Assembly (NCBI GenBank): GCA_963748105.1
Contig: CAVVHP010000031.1
Coordinates: forward strand, 1 to 64,000
Origin: JAKAGZ01 sp963748105
GTDB lineage: Bacteria; Bacteroidota; Ignavibacteria; Ignavibacteriales; Ignavibacteriaceae
DNA length: 64,000 nt
Reading direction: 5' to 3'
Shown piece after piece: positions 54,450-63,883 of the stretch. The notes under the pieces are model-generated. The model saw only the letters and a program-made list of their open reading frames with translations. It was not told the origin of the DNA and ran no database searches. The stretch's first letter is position 1; every line of letters begins with the position of its first letter. The translations under genes were made by a program, and so were the position numbers.

Positions 54450-55112
54450 TCATTTAGGGAACACGACATCTGTAAAGGAGAACAGGCCTTTACTTCTATA
54501 TATTATAAATTCTACTGACAACAAAATACCCTCAGCAAATGTACGCCTTGATGTGGCACTATGAGTAATTGACAGAACCTCACCCAGTCCACCGAAACTT
54601 ACAGTGTGCTCCCCTGGAACATTCCCAAGTCTCATAGAAGAAGTATGAATTTCTTTACCCTCAAATATATTCTGAATCATTTTGGCTGTTCCGGAAGGTT
54701 TATCCTTTTTAAATCTGTGGTGTGTTTCTGTTATTTCGATGTCCCAGTCCCCAAATTTATCATTTGCCAGTTCTGTAAGCTTTAAGAGCACCTGAATGCC
54801 TCTTGAGAAATTGAAGCTCTGAACCACTGCAACATTTTTCGATATTGATTTTAATTCATCCAGGTTTTTTGAGGATAATCCGGTGGTTGCAATTATTAAG
54901 GGTACATTAAACTGCTTAACAAATTCCATTGTTTTGGGAAATACATCTGGCAATGAACAATCAATTAAAAGCTCAGGTTTCTCTTTTTTAGTTTCCCCAT
55001 CAATATCATAACTAAAAACCAGGTTATGCCCGGCATCAGAAAATACTTTTATAACTTCCCCACCGAGTCTGCCGCTGGCCCCGATAAGACCATATTTAAA
55101 TTTATTACTCAT
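54450..55112 (-). CDS. dapB: 4-hydroxy-tetrahydrodipicolinate reductase
   Basis: NAD(P)H-dependent reductase of lysine synthesis. The Rossmann motif is YGLIGASGRLGGEVIKVF, then LLIDCSLPDV, ATTGLSSKNLDEL and the catalytic His-Lys region in ETHHRFKKDKPSGTAKM. The 220-residue length is short for DapB (often 240-270), with a reduced N-terminal part, as in Bacteroidota-type enzymes. It lies 13 bases after dapA. Confidence 0.93.
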   Translation of the reverse strand: MSNKFKYGLIGASGRLGGEVIKVFSDAGHNLVFSYDIDGETKKEKPELLIDCSLPDVFPKTMEFVKQFNVPLIIATTGLSSKNLDELKSISKNVAVVQSFNFSRGIQVLLKLTELANDKFGDWDIEITETHHRFKKDKPSGTAKMIQNIFEGKEIHTSSMRLGNVPGEHTVSFGGLGEVLSITHSATSRRTFAEGILLSVEFIIYRSKGLFSFTDVVFPK

Positions 55113-55125
55113 ATAAAATCATATC

Positions 55126-56007
55126 TTAAATGAATTTTGAAAATCTTTCATAAACTTCATCCAGTTTTGCCTCGGTTTTCTTACCTACCGGCGCAATCGG
55201 AAGACGGAACATATTTTTACAATATCCCATTTTTTCCATAATATATTTTAATGGTCCCGGACTAGTTTCAAGGAATAACGCGTTCATCATTTCCAAATAG
55301 GAATTATTCAAGTTTTGAGCTAAAGAAATATTACCGGCAAAAAAGGCGTCAGTTAATTTCTTCATTTGCTTTGGGAATGCATTTGTGAAAACGGATATTA
55401 CTCCGTCACCACCTAATGCCATTATTGGAAGTGTCTGGTCATCATTACCAGAAAGCACTCTTAAGCTGTCTGGTTTTATCGAACATAAATGGGCAATTTG
55501 AGAAATATTGCCGCTTGCTTCTTTAATTGCAACCACATTTTTGCATTTCTCGTGAATTCTTACAGCAGTTTCGGGAAGTAAATTCATCCCTGTTCTTGAG
55601 GGTACATTATAAAGCATAATTGGAGCCGATGTTCTTTCCGACAAATATTTATAATGCTCAACCAGACTTTCCTGTGTGCCTTTATTGTAATATGGATTAG
55701 CTACCAGCAGTCCGTCCGGTTTAAATTCTTCTGCTGATTTATTAAGCTCTGCTACTTTCTTGGTATAATTACCACCGGTTCCGATAATAATCCTGCACCT
55801 GCCATCAGCTTCAGTCATTATTGTTTCAATAATTTTTTTTCTTTCATCAGGCTCTATTACCGGTGCTTCACCAGTTGTACCAAGAATAATTATTGCATCA
55901 ATACCGCTATCAACCTGAAGTCTTGTTATTTTTTTCAAAGCATAATAATCAACATTCTGATCCAGATCGAATGGAGTAATTATAGCGGTTCCGACACCTT
56001 TAAACAT
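55126..56007 (-). CDS. dapA: 4-hydroxy-tetrahydrodipicolinate synthase
   Basis: TIM-barrel aldolase condensing pyruvate with aspartate semialdehyde. The family motifs are GVGTAIITPFDLDQNVDY, LGTTGEAPVIEPDER, the catalytic Tyr in YNVPSRTGMNL and the Schiff-base Lys in VAIKEASGNISQ, with LSGNDDQTLPIMALGGDGVISV. Length 293 is standard. It is the first gene of the operon running through dapB, dapH, two aspartokinases and an M20 hydrolase. Confidence 0.96.
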   Translation of the reverse strand: MFKGVGTAIITPFDLDQNVDYYALKKITRLQVDSGIDAIIILGTTGEAPVIEPDERKKIIETIMTEADGRCRIIIGTGGNYTKKVAELNKSAEEFKPDGLLVANPYYNKGTQESLVEHYKYLSERTSAPIMLYNVPSRTGMNLLPETAVRIHEKCKNVVAIKEASGNISQIAHLCSIKPDSLRVLSGNDDQTLPIMALGGDGVISVFTNAFPKQMKKLTDAFFAGNISLAQNLNNSYLEMMNALFLETSPGPLKYIMEKMGYCKNMFRLPIAPVGKKTEAKLDEVYERFSKFI

Positions 56008-56142
56008 TTTTGTTCCTTCAGATTAAATTGTAAGAATTGCTACTAAAATATGAAAAAATATGATCTATTCACGAATATTTAAATCTTTTCCGAATTATAA
56101 GCTGAAATATTTTATATAACTGCAGGAAGTGATTATTACAAG

Positions 56143-56216
56143 TACGCCCGGAAGGATTCGAACCCTCAACCCTTTGATCCGAAGTCAAATGCTCTATCCA
56201 GTTGAGCTACGGGCGC
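56143..56216 (-). tRNA. tRNA-Arg (TCG)
   Basis: The minus strand folds as a cloverleaf. The acceptor arm is GCGCCCG with CGGGCGT (one G-U pair) and discriminator A. The anticodon arm TTTGA/TCAAA encloses CTTCGGA, anticodon TCG, reading CGA. The T arm contains GGTTCGAATCC. Confidence 0.94.
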
Positions 56217-56217
56217 A

Positions 56218-56243
56218 TGAAAAAAATCGGAATTGTGATTCCG
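56218..56243 (-). terminator. Rho-independent terminator between the two tRNA-Arg genes
   Basis: On the minus strand CGGAAT and ATTCCG pair around a CACA loop (56228-56243), followed by A and a run of T to about 56220. It would end the transcript of the upstream tRNA-Arg (ACG). Confidence 0.75.
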
Positions 56244-56291
56244 AACCCTGAAAAAATCTGAAGTCCAAAATCGCAAGTCCGAAATTCTTTG

Positions 56292-56365
56292 TACACCTGT
56301 AGGGATTCGAACCCCAAACCTTCTGATCCGTAGTCAGATGCTCTATCCAATTGAGCTACAGGTGC
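56292..56365 (-). tRNA. tRNA-Arg (ACG)
   Basis: A complete cloverleaf on the minus strand: acceptor GCACCTG with CAGGTGT, anticodon arm TCTGA/TCAGA around CTACGGA, anticodon ACG. The A at position 34 is the classic substrate of the adenosine deaminase TadA, whose gene starts 105 bases away on the other strand. Confidence 0.95.
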
Positions 56366-56469
56366 ATGAAATTATGCTGATTAAGCGCACAAATATAACA
56401 TTTACTGCCAATTTTTACAATCAATTATAATCGCTATTTTAGTGCATTGCAAATTATTTAATCTAGTAT

Positions 56470-56946
56470 ATGATATTTTCCGAAGACAATTACAAATTTA
56501 TGTTTTCTGCCCTGCAGGAAGCAGAAAAAGCACTTGAAATAGACGAAGTGCCAGTCGGAGCAGTTGTAGTCCATGAAAACAAAATTATAGGCCGTGGTTA
56601 TAACCAGGTGGAAAGGCTAAAAGATCCCACCGCACACGCAGAAATGATTGCAATTACAGCAGCTGCTAATCATTTATCAGACTGGAGATTAACTGACTGC
56701 GATATTTATGTAACACTTGAACCTTGTGTAATGTGTACCGGTGCACTGCTGGCAGCGAGGATTAATTCAATTTATTTTTCCGCGTTCGACAGCAAATTCG
56801 GTGCCTGCGGTTCCCTGTACAATCTTGCTGAAGAAGGAAAATATAATCATAAAATAAAAATCTTCTCCGGCATATATTCTCTGGAGAGTGAAAAACTGTT
56901 AAAGGATTTTTTCCTTAAAAAACGAAAGAATATCACTTCGAATTAG
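56470..56946 (+). CDS. tadA: tRNA-specific adenosine deaminase
   Basis: Zinc enzyme that converts A34 of tRNA-Arg (ACG) to inosine. The deaminase motifs are HAE at residues 56-58 (TAHAEMIAITAAA) and PCVMC at 85-89 (LEPCVMCTGALLAARI), with the FGACGSLYNL block typical of TadA. Length 158. The 3' end overlaps the convergent TPR gene by 14 bases. Confidence 0.95.
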   Translation: MIFSEDNYKFMFSALQEAEKALEIDEVPVGAVVVHENKIIGRGYNQVERLKDPTAHAEMIAITAAANHLSDWRLTDCDIYVTLEPCVMCTGALLAARINSIYFSAFDSKFGACGSLYNLAEEGKYNHKIKIFSGIYSLESEKLLKDFFLKKRKNITSN

Positions 56947-57844
56947 TTTTCCGGTTATATGTCAGATCATACTGTACAGTCCACGTCTTTCCATTATCTG
57001 TAGATTTTTCATCAAATTGTCTGACTTTATTTTTTCCAAGATTAAAAAAAGTAAGTCTTTCCAGGTATGGATTCTTCTCATCCTTTACATGATCGTATCC
57101 ATAAAAGACCATATTTCCATTTACTAATTTCCCTTCAAAAGTTGTTTTCTGCGCATTCTGGTTTATCCAGAACTGGTGCCATTTATTATCTGTTGTGTCA
57201 AAATAATTAAAACTTTTTCCAACGGATCCTGCCTTGCTATACCAGTTTTCAACTATCGTGCATCCATTATTCATTAAATCGATTTCGCTGTCACCGGCGG
57301 GCTGGCCTGTGGCAGTAACTACATCCCATTTCCCGACCCAAAAATTAAACTGGCTGTATTCATCACGTGAGAGACAGGGATTGTTACTAATTTTTACTTT
57401 CTCAAGTAAATTATTGAACCTCTTTTCACCTTTTATATTTTCAAAATCTGAATCTTTTTCCATTGTTTTGTACTGATTAAATCCTTTCTCAGCGGACTTT
57501 TCAAGCCATTTATACGCATTTTCTTTGTCCCCTGACAAGGCATATACTCCGGCCAGGTTATAGCACACAATAGGTCCGGTTAGAAATTTAGCGGCATTCA
57601 GGTATGCAGATATCGCTCCCTTGTAATTCTTTTGCGAATATTCAGCCGTGGCAATATAATACCATACTTTACCATTATCAGGATCTTTCTTTAAAACCAT
57701 TTTATACGCATCAATTGCCTCGGTATATTTTTTCTCTTTTAATAGATTATTTGCTGCCATCATTTCAGATGATGTTTGTTGAGCAAACAATGTTAAACCG
57801 GAAAAAATAAATACAAAAAGACATATGAATCTAAATAAACGCAT
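56933..57844 (-). CDS. Exported TPR protein with a C-terminal DUF1579-like domain
   Basis: A 303-residue protein with a signal peptide (LFRFICLFVFIFSGLTLFAQ), three to four TPR units (AANNLLKEKKYTEAIDAYKMV, VWYYIATAEYSQKNYKGAIS, YNLAGVYALSGDKENAYKWL) and a C-terminal beta-rich half starting FNFWVGKWDVVTATGQPAGD. That half resembles DUF1579-type domains of unknown function. Location is probably periplasmic. It is a two-domain fusion not needed by any neighbour I can identify. Confidence 0.8.
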   Translation of the reverse strand: MRLFRFICLFVFIFSGLTLFAQQTSSEMMAANNLLKEKKYTEAIDAYKMVLKKDPDNGKVWYYIATAEYSQKNYKGAISAYLNAAKFLTGPIVCYNLAGVYALSGDKENAYKWLEKSAEKGFNQYKTMEKDSDFENIKGEKRFNNLLEKVKISNNPCLSRDEYSQFNFWVGKWDVVTATGQPAGDSEIDLMNNGCTIVENWYSKAGSVGKSFNYFDTTDNKWHQFWINQNAQKTTFEGKLVNGNMVFYGYDHVKDEKNPYLERLTFFNLGKNKVRQFDEKSTDNGKTWTVQYDLTYNRKTNSK

Positions 57845-57947
57845 CAGCGCTTCTCCAATTGATTTGATAATAAAAGATTATATTAAGATAAAAAGCAGTG
57901 GGAATAAGATCTACATAATTTTTACGTAATTATGCACGAATATATGG

Positions 57948-58616
57948 TTATTGAATAGATTCTACCCAGCCATCTAACAGATTAACTATACGCTTGCCGT
58001 ATTCAGCATTTTTTTCTGAATGAGTTACCTGGACAATAGTAGTTCCGTTTTCATTCAGTTTTTTAAAAAGCTTCATAATCTCTTCACCTTGTTTGGAATT
58101 TAGATTCCCGGTCGGTTCATCTGCAAGAATCAATTTTGGTTCAGAAATAACTGCGCGGGCGATTGCAACGAGTTGCTGCTGTCCACCTGAAAGCTGATTA
58201 GGGAAAAGGTCTTTTTTTGCTACTATCTGGAATCTGTCAAGTATGTCACTGACCATTCCTTTTCGTTCTGAGGATTTTATTTTTTTATAGAGGAGAGGTG
58301 TTTCAATATTCTCATAAACTGTTAATTCATCAATAAGGTGATAGCTCTGAAAAACGAACCCAAGGTGCATTTTATGAAATTCAGATCTCTGTTTTTCGCT
58401 AAGCTTCGTTACGTTTTCATCATAAAAGAGATATTCTCCTCCAGAAGCAGTATCGAGCATTCCAATAATATTTAATAAGGTTGATTTCCCTGCCCCAGAT
58501 GGGCCCATAATTGTTAAGAATTCACCTTCTTCAATATCAAGACTAATATTTCTGAGGACGTACGTTTTAATAAAACCAGATGAATAATATTTTTCAACCT
58601 CTTTGAGCTTAATCAT
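57948..58616 (-). CDS. ABC transporter ATP-binding protein (MacB/LolD type)
   Basis: A 222-residue ATPase. Walker A is GPSGAGKSTLLNIIGML, the signature LSGGQQQLVAIARA (with Q instead of R in the third position), Walker B LILADEPTGNL and the D/H-loop region GTTIVQVTHSEKNAEYG. FQSYHLIDELTVYENIETPLLY matches the LolD/MacB branch, which pairs with FtsX-like permeases. It lies at the downstream end of the permease cluster and is the only ATPase there. Confidence 0.94.
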   Translation of the reverse strand: MIKLKEVEKYYSSGFIKTYVLRNISLDIEEGEFLTIMGPSGAGKSTLLNIIGMLDTASGGEYLFYDENVTKLSEKQRSEFHKMHLGFVFQSYHLIDELTVYENIETPLLYKKIKSSERKGMVSDILDRFQIVAKKDLFPNQLSGGQQQLVAIARAVISEPKLILADEPTGNLNSKQGEEIMKLFKKLNENGTTIVQVTHSEKNAEYGKRIVNLLDGWVESIQ

Positions 58617-58658
58617 AAAAGTTTTCCGAAATATGAATTACTGAGTGAATACAATATA

Positions 58659-58952
58659 TTATTTTTTATCCTTTAACCTGAACAATGCCTGCACAAAATT
58701 AGAATCCTTTCCGGGATCAAATATTTGTATTACTTCCCAGTCTTTATCATAACTCTCAATGGCTTCCCTGAGTTTCTGGATTCTAAGTGTGTACAAATCA
58801 AATTGATGAGTCGCCGCTTCGTCTTCAGAAATGCTCCAGTCGAACGTCTCAACCCTGAAATTATACTTATGCAATTCCCCGGCAACATTTACTATCACTT
58901 CAACCGGCTTATTATTCTCAACGTCTTTTAAAGGTATGCAAATGTCTCTCAT
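58659..58952 (-). CDS. Small protein in the ABC cluster, unknown function
   Basis: A 97-residue soluble protein with beta-type N-terminus (RDICIPLKDVENNKPVEVIVNVAGELHKYNFRVETFDW) and a helical end. No family is recognised. A strong AGGAGG site precedes the ATG. It is inserted between the ATPase gene and the first large permease gene and points the same way, so it is probably part of the same unit. Its role is unknown. Confidence 0.75.
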   Translation of the reverse strand: MRDICIPLKDVENNKPVEVIVNVAGELHKYNFRVETFDWSISEDEAATHQFDLYTLRIQKLREAIESYDKDWEVIQIFDPGKDSNFVQALFRLKDKK

Positions 58953-59053
58953 TTGAGCCTCCTAACTAATTGTATATTCTATAATTAGCTTGTTTCTCTT
59001 TCCCGAATAATACCTTAATATATTTCAAATATAAACCTAAATATGATAAGCGG

Positions 59054-61447
59054 TCATTCATATCTCAATGTTTTAACAGGATTTGCATTTGCCGCCCTGA
59101 TGCTCTGAAAACTGATTGTAATTATTGATATAACCAGCGCTATAATTGCGGCCAGTATATAAATCCAGATACCCATGCTTGTTTTATAGGCAAAATCATC
59201 CAGCCATTTGGAGATTGCGTAATACGCTGCCGGCCAGGCAATTATATTTGCCACAAGCACCCATTTTGTAAAATCTTTGGAAAGCAAAAAAGAGATATTC
59301 AAAATATCGGCGCCCAATACTTTTCTTATACCTATTTCCTTCATCCTCACAACCGTGGCAAAAGAAGAAAGTCCGAACAAACCCATTGACGCGACAATTA
59401 CAGAAAGTATAGCGAAGATCATTATGAGCGAGCCGGTTTTTTCATCAGGCTGATACAGACTGTTGTACTGTTCGGTCAAAGTTTGATAGTTAAATGTTTT
59501 TGCCGGCAATACAGCACTGAATTTCTCCCTTAGTCCCGTTAGCGCCTGTTTTGTGTAAGCCGGGTCAATTTTAACGGCTATATTATAAAATCTATCAGGA
59601 TTTATATAAAGGAAAAGCGGTCCAATCTTTTGGTGGAATGAGGCAGTGTGAAAGTCCTTTATAACACCAATCACTTTAACGAGGTGTTCACCTCCCCCAC
59701 CCGGAATATATACTTCAGTGCCAACCGGATTTTTTAAGCCGAGCTTCTTTGCGGCAGTTTCATTTATTAAAATTGAATTATCTTTGTCCCTCCCATATTG
59801 CGTGGAAAAGTTTCTTCCTTCAAGTAATTTTATGCCGAGTGTTTTTATAAAATCATAATCTACTCCCGATGCCTGCATTGTCATCGCGTCATCCTTTGAT
59901 TGTCCTTTTAACCTGAAAGATTGTTGTTCTTTATTGCCCGAGCCGGGTAATGTATAAACTCCTGAAACATCCATAACGCCCTTTACTGATAAAAACTCAT
60001 TTTTGAGAACGGAATATTTATCGGATACTCCTTTTTGTGATACCGGATAGCTGACTACATAAATATCTTTTTTATCAAATCCGGCATTAGCGGTTAACAT
60101 GAAATTTAACTGCTTATAAATTGCAGCAGTCCCAATTAATAAAAAGATTGAAATTGAAAACTGGAGAACAACAAGCATTTTTCTAAGCCCGGCGCCCGAC
60201 GAACCGGGTGTTCGGATTCCTTTAAGTGAATCAACCGGCTGGTACTTCGATAAAAATATTGCAGGGTAAATACCCGCCAGCAGGCTTACAAATGCAATAA
60301 TCCCCATCAGGATAATAAAAAAATTAGTATCAAAGTAATTTATCCCTGAGATATTAATATCAAAATATTTAAATAATACCGGGTTGAGAAATTCAAAAAA
60401 GATGATGCTAACAGAAACCGATATTATGGTAATAATTATTGATTCGCCCCAGAATTGTTTGAAGAGGCTTAACCTGTTTGCGCCGAGAACTTTTCTTAAC
60501 CCGACCTCTTTTGAGCGGCGCAATGATCTCGCGGTGGATAAATTAATAAAGTTTAAACAGGCAATTAGTAATAATAACAACGCAATTGATGAAAAAATGT
60601 AAACTGATTTTAGATTACCTGTAGGCCCCAGTTCCCCCATCATATCAGATTTTAGATAAATCTCTCTTAGCGGTAGTGCATATAAGGTAAACATTTTGGC
60701 AAAGCTTTCATTTGTATGCTTAACTAACAGTTGATTCAGTTTTGTAAGTAAAACTTTGGGTGCAGTATTATCTCTTAAATATAAATACGTGTAATCCTGA
60801 CCCCAGCTGCCCCACATATTATTAATACTATAAATATCAATAGCTTTTGAATAAGGTGCAATAAAATCACATCTCAGGTAAGTATTTGCCGAAACATTTT
60901 TAATTATTCCGGTAATTTTAAAATTATATTTCCCCTTGTATATCAGCGTTTTACCTAAAGCATCCTGCCTGCCGAAATATTTTCTTGATATTCTTTCTGA
61001 AATAACAATTGAATTCGGCTCATTCAAAGCATTGTCCGCATTGCCTTCGAGGAATGGGAATGTAAATACTTTAAATACATTTGAATCAGCGAAGAAAAAA
61101 TTATTTTCAGTAAATTCTTTATCCCCGACTTTAATTTTAGCATTATAAGCTTTTCTGAATCTTACCGAAGACTTCACTTCAGGAATTTCTTCTGTTGCTG
61201 CAGGCCCTAAGCCGGGCATAGCCCCCGCAAGTTTCATTACATTTGTCCCGTTACCGAATCCCGCCGATACCCTGACAATATTATCAGCATTCTTATGCAT
61301 CGATTCGTAGCTTAACTGGTTCGCAACGTAAACCATAATTAATAAACTACCAGCAATTCCAATTGAAAGTCCCGTAATGTTTATGAAGGAATAAAGCTTA
61401 TTCTTTATGATATTCCTGAAAGTCACTTTTATATAATTTTTAAACAT
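59054..61447 (-). CDS. ABC transporter permease, MacB/FtsX family (about 800 residues)
   Basis: A 797-residue permease. An N-terminal helix (LYSFINITGLSIGIAGSLLIM) precedes a MacB-type periplasmic core, then three helices with the FtsX pattern RSLRRSKEVGLRKVLGANRLSLFKQF, a second periplasmic domain, and a last three-helix block with KEIGIRKVLGADILNISFLLS. It thus contains two FtsX-like units in tandem. The end, FQSIRAANANPVKTLRYE, is the usual motif. Four bases separate it from the next permease upstream. Confidence 0.94.
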   Translation of the reverse strand: MFKNYIKVTFRNIIKNKLYSFINITGLSIGIAGSLLIMVYVANQLSYESMHKNADNIVRVSAGFGNGTNVMKLAGAMPGLGPAATEEIPEVKSSVRFRKAYNAKIKVGDKEFTENNFFFADSNVFKVFTFPFLEGNADNALNEPNSIVISERISRKYFGRQDALGKTLIYKGKYNFKITGIIKNVSANTYLRCDFIAPYSKAIDIYSINNMWGSWGQDYTYLYLRDNTAPKVLLTKLNQLLVKHTNESFAKMFTLYALPLREIYLKSDMMGELGPTGNLKSVYIFSSIALLLLLIACLNFINLSTARSLRRSKEVGLRKVLGANRLSLFKQFWGESIIITIISVSVSIIFFEFLNPVLFKYFDINISGINYFDTNFFIILMGIIAFVSLLAGIYPAIFLSKYQPVDSLKGIRTPGSSGAGLRKMLVVLQFSISIFLLIGTAAIYKQLNFMLTANAGFDKKDIYVVSYPVSQKGVSDKYSVLKNEFLSVKGVMDVSGVYTLPGSGNKEQQSFRLKGQSKDDAMTMQASGVDYDFIKTLGIKLLEGRNFSTQYGRDKDNSILINETAAKKLGLKNPVGTEVYIPGGGGEHLVKVIGVIKDFHTASFHQKIGPLFLYINPDRFYNIAVKIDPAYTKQALTGLREKFSAVLPAKTFNYQTLTEQYNSLYQPDEKTGSLIMIFAILSVIVASMGLFGLSSFATVVRMKEIGIRKVLGADILNISFLLSKDFTKWVLVANIIAWPAAYYAISKWLDDFAYKTSMGIWIYILAAIIALVISIITISFQSIRAANANPVKTLRYE

Positions 61448-61451
61448 AATA

Positions 61452-63860
61452 TTACTCGCTCCTTAATGATTTTATCGGGTTTTCCCTGGACGCTTTTATT
61501 GCCTGAAAACTAATTGTAAGGAAAGCAATAAAAATTGTTAAAATTCCAGCAAGCAAAAACATAGATATGTTAATATTTGTTCTGTAAGCAAATCCATTTA
61601 GCCATTTATTTAAGAAATACCAGGCAATCGGCATTCCTATTATTTGAGCAGAAACAATAAGCCAGATAAATTCCATCGCCATAATTTTATATATTGAGCT
61701 AACAGATGCTCCAAGTAATTTTCTTATTCCAATTTCTTTTGTCTTTTGAATAGCAATAAGAATAGTAAGTCCAAATAATCCCAAACACGTAATTAGTATA
61801 GATAAAATAGATGAATAACTTATTATTGTGGTAAGCTGTTCTTCCGATTTATATTGTCTGTCTATATTGTCATTCAGGAATGAACTTTCAAATTGCATAT
61901 TCGGGACTAATTTCTTCCAGGTATTTTTTATGTCATCCAATGTAGCTTTAGTATTATTCGATTTTATTTTAACCATTATCCTGGGCGCAAAATTAGGATC
62001 AATATCATTCGCTGCTCTAAAGATTGGCCGAAAATTCAAAGCAATTAATGCCGGTTTAATTTTGGAATGAAGTGATTCGAAATTAAAATCTTTAACAATT
62101 CCAATAATTTTACTTTTATCAAATCTTCCGGGCATTTTTGCCGCAGCCAAATCATAAATACCGAATTCTTTGGCAAAAGCTTCATTTACAATTACTGCCT
62201 GGTCTTTATCAGTTGAATAATCTTTTGAAAAGTCTCTCCCTTTTATAAGCTTTATCCCTGTTGTCTTCAAGTAATTGTAATCAACGGTGTTCATATAAAA
62301 ACGACCATAAGCACCTCCCGGCATATCAAATCCTATTGTGGTCCATTTTTCTCCAAGAGGTGTGGTAGCAGCGGACACATCTATCACATTCAGATTTTTG
62401 CTTAATTCATTTTTGAATAATTTCGCAATATTAAAAGTCTCGTCAATGTTTAGTTTGGTTGGTATTATTACAACATTTTCTTTATTGTATCCCAAATTTT
62501 TATTCTTTACAAATTCAAGTTGATTGAATACAATAATAGTTCCGGTGATTAGAATAACGGAGAGAGTAAACTGACCGCCAACAAGGATTCTTCTTAAAGT
62601 AGATTTACTTCCTAATTTAAATTTACCCATCAGCACCTGAACCGGGTTGAAAGACGATAACACCAATGATGGATAAATTCCTGCGATTAATCCGGTTAGT
62701 ACAATAACGGACAACAATAATAAAAGGGTTAAGGGGTCATAACTAAATTTTAAGTTTTTGCCTGCAAGATTATTAAAAAATGGGAGGAATATTTCAGCAA
62801 ATAATATTCCCATAACAGCAGATAACATGACAAGTGTCAGTGATTCACCCCAATATTGCCCTATCAATTGTTTCCTTGTGGCACCTACAACCTTCCTGAT
62901 ACCAACTTCAGCTGATCTTGAAGCGGATTTACCAATGGAGAGTGTTACAAAATTTATTATAGCAATCAGGAGAATGAAAAAGCCGATTATTGATAAAGCA
63001 TAAGAATAAATTGGATTGCTGATTGGTTCCAAACCTGCAGGGAATGATGTATCTAAATGAATATCCTTTATAGGTTGGAATAAAATATTATAAGTCCCCT
63101 CTTGATAATTAATACCTTCCATTGATTTTACCAGGGAAGACATTTTCGCATCCATTTCTTTTGCTTTGGTACCCGGCTGGCAGAAAACATAAGTTTCACA
63201 AATGATAACAGTTAAACTATTCATTGCTCTTTTATCAACAATGTTGTTCAGGTTCTGAAATGGGACCACAATATTGAATTGTATACTGGAATTGGTTGGC
63301 ACATCCTTTGCGATTCCGCTTACAATAAAATCTTCTGTTTTGTCATCAATGGTTAATCTGATTGTTCTTCCCAGAGGATCACTTTTCCCAAAATATTTAT
63401 TTGCGTATGATTCCGTTAGCACTACAGAGTTCGGACTTTTTAATACATCACCTGGTTTACCTGAAACCAGCGGAAAATTAAATAATTGGAAAAAGTTATT
63501 ATCTACAAGACTACATTCTTCCGGGAATGTTTTTGAATCAATTTTTACGATACCGGGAAACTTTGAAACTCTAACATAATTTTCTACTTCCGGATAATAA
63601 CTTTTCAATTCAGGTCCAAATCGAGCGGGTGTAATTGAATTAAAATGCTGTTCATCCTTGGCATAATTCTCAAATAGTGATACCCTGAATATATTATCAG
63701 CATTTTTGTGAAACGAATCATAGCTAAGTTCACTCTTTACAAACAGTATAATTAGAATGCTGCAAGCCAGCCCGATTGAGAGTCCAAAAATATTTATAAA
63801 TGAATAGACCTTATTTCTAACAAGATTTCTAATTGTAACTTTTAAATAACTATTAATCAT
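61452..63860 (-). CDS. ABC transporter permease, MacB/FtsX family (about 800 residues)
   Basis: An 802-residue paralogue of the downstream permease, same architecture: VYSFINIFGLSIGLACSILI, then SASRSAEVGIRKVVGATRKQLIGQYW, a second periplasmic domain and KEIGIRKLLGASVSSIYKIM, ending FQAIKASRENPIKSLRSE. The two are clearly homologous but diverged throughout the periplasmic parts, so they are not a recent copy. They probably dimerise or form separate complexes sharing one ATPase; the cargo (lipoprotein, peptide or drug) cannot be given. Confidence 0.94.
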   Translation of the reverse strand: MINSYLKVTIRNLVRNKVYSFINIFGLSIGLACSILIILFVKSELSYDSFHKNADNIFRVSLFENYAKDEQHFNSITPARFGPELKSYYPEVENYVRVSKFPGIVKIDSKTFPEECSLVDNNFFQLFNFPLVSGKPGDVLKSPNSVVLTESYANKYFGKSDPLGRTIRLTIDDKTEDFIVSGIAKDVPTNSSIQFNIVVPFQNLNNIVDKRAMNSLTVIICETYVFCQPGTKAKEMDAKMSSLVKSMEGINYQEGTYNILFQPIKDIHLDTSFPAGLEPISNPIYSYALSIIGFFILLIAIINFVTLSIGKSASRSAEVGIRKVVGATRKQLIGQYWGESLTLVMLSAVMGILFAEIFLPFFNNLAGKNLKFSYDPLTLLLLLSVIVLTGLIAGIYPSLVLSSFNPVQVLMGKFKLGSKSTLRRILVGGQFTLSVILITGTIIVFNQLEFVKNKNLGYNKENVVIIPTKLNIDETFNIAKLFKNELSKNLNVIDVSAATTPLGEKWTTIGFDMPGGAYGRFYMNTVDYNYLKTTGIKLIKGRDFSKDYSTDKDQAVIVNEAFAKEFGIYDLAAAKMPGRFDKSKIIGIVKDFNFESLHSKIKPALIALNFRPIFRAANDIDPNFAPRIMVKIKSNNTKATLDDIKNTWKKLVPNMQFESSFLNDNIDRQYKSEEQLTTIISYSSILSILITCLGLFGLTILIAIQKTKEIGIRKLLGASVSSIYKIMAMEFIWLIVSAQIIGMPIAWYFLNKWLNGFAYRTNINISMFLLAGILTIFIAFLTISFQAIKASRENPIKSLRSE

Positions 63861-63883
63861 AAATTCCTCTTATTAATCTGTTT

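Noticed and set aside
56244..56291. Repeat element between the tRNA-Arg genes
   Set aside because: The short AAGTCC repeats are too brief and irregular to support a repeat family or an attachment site.
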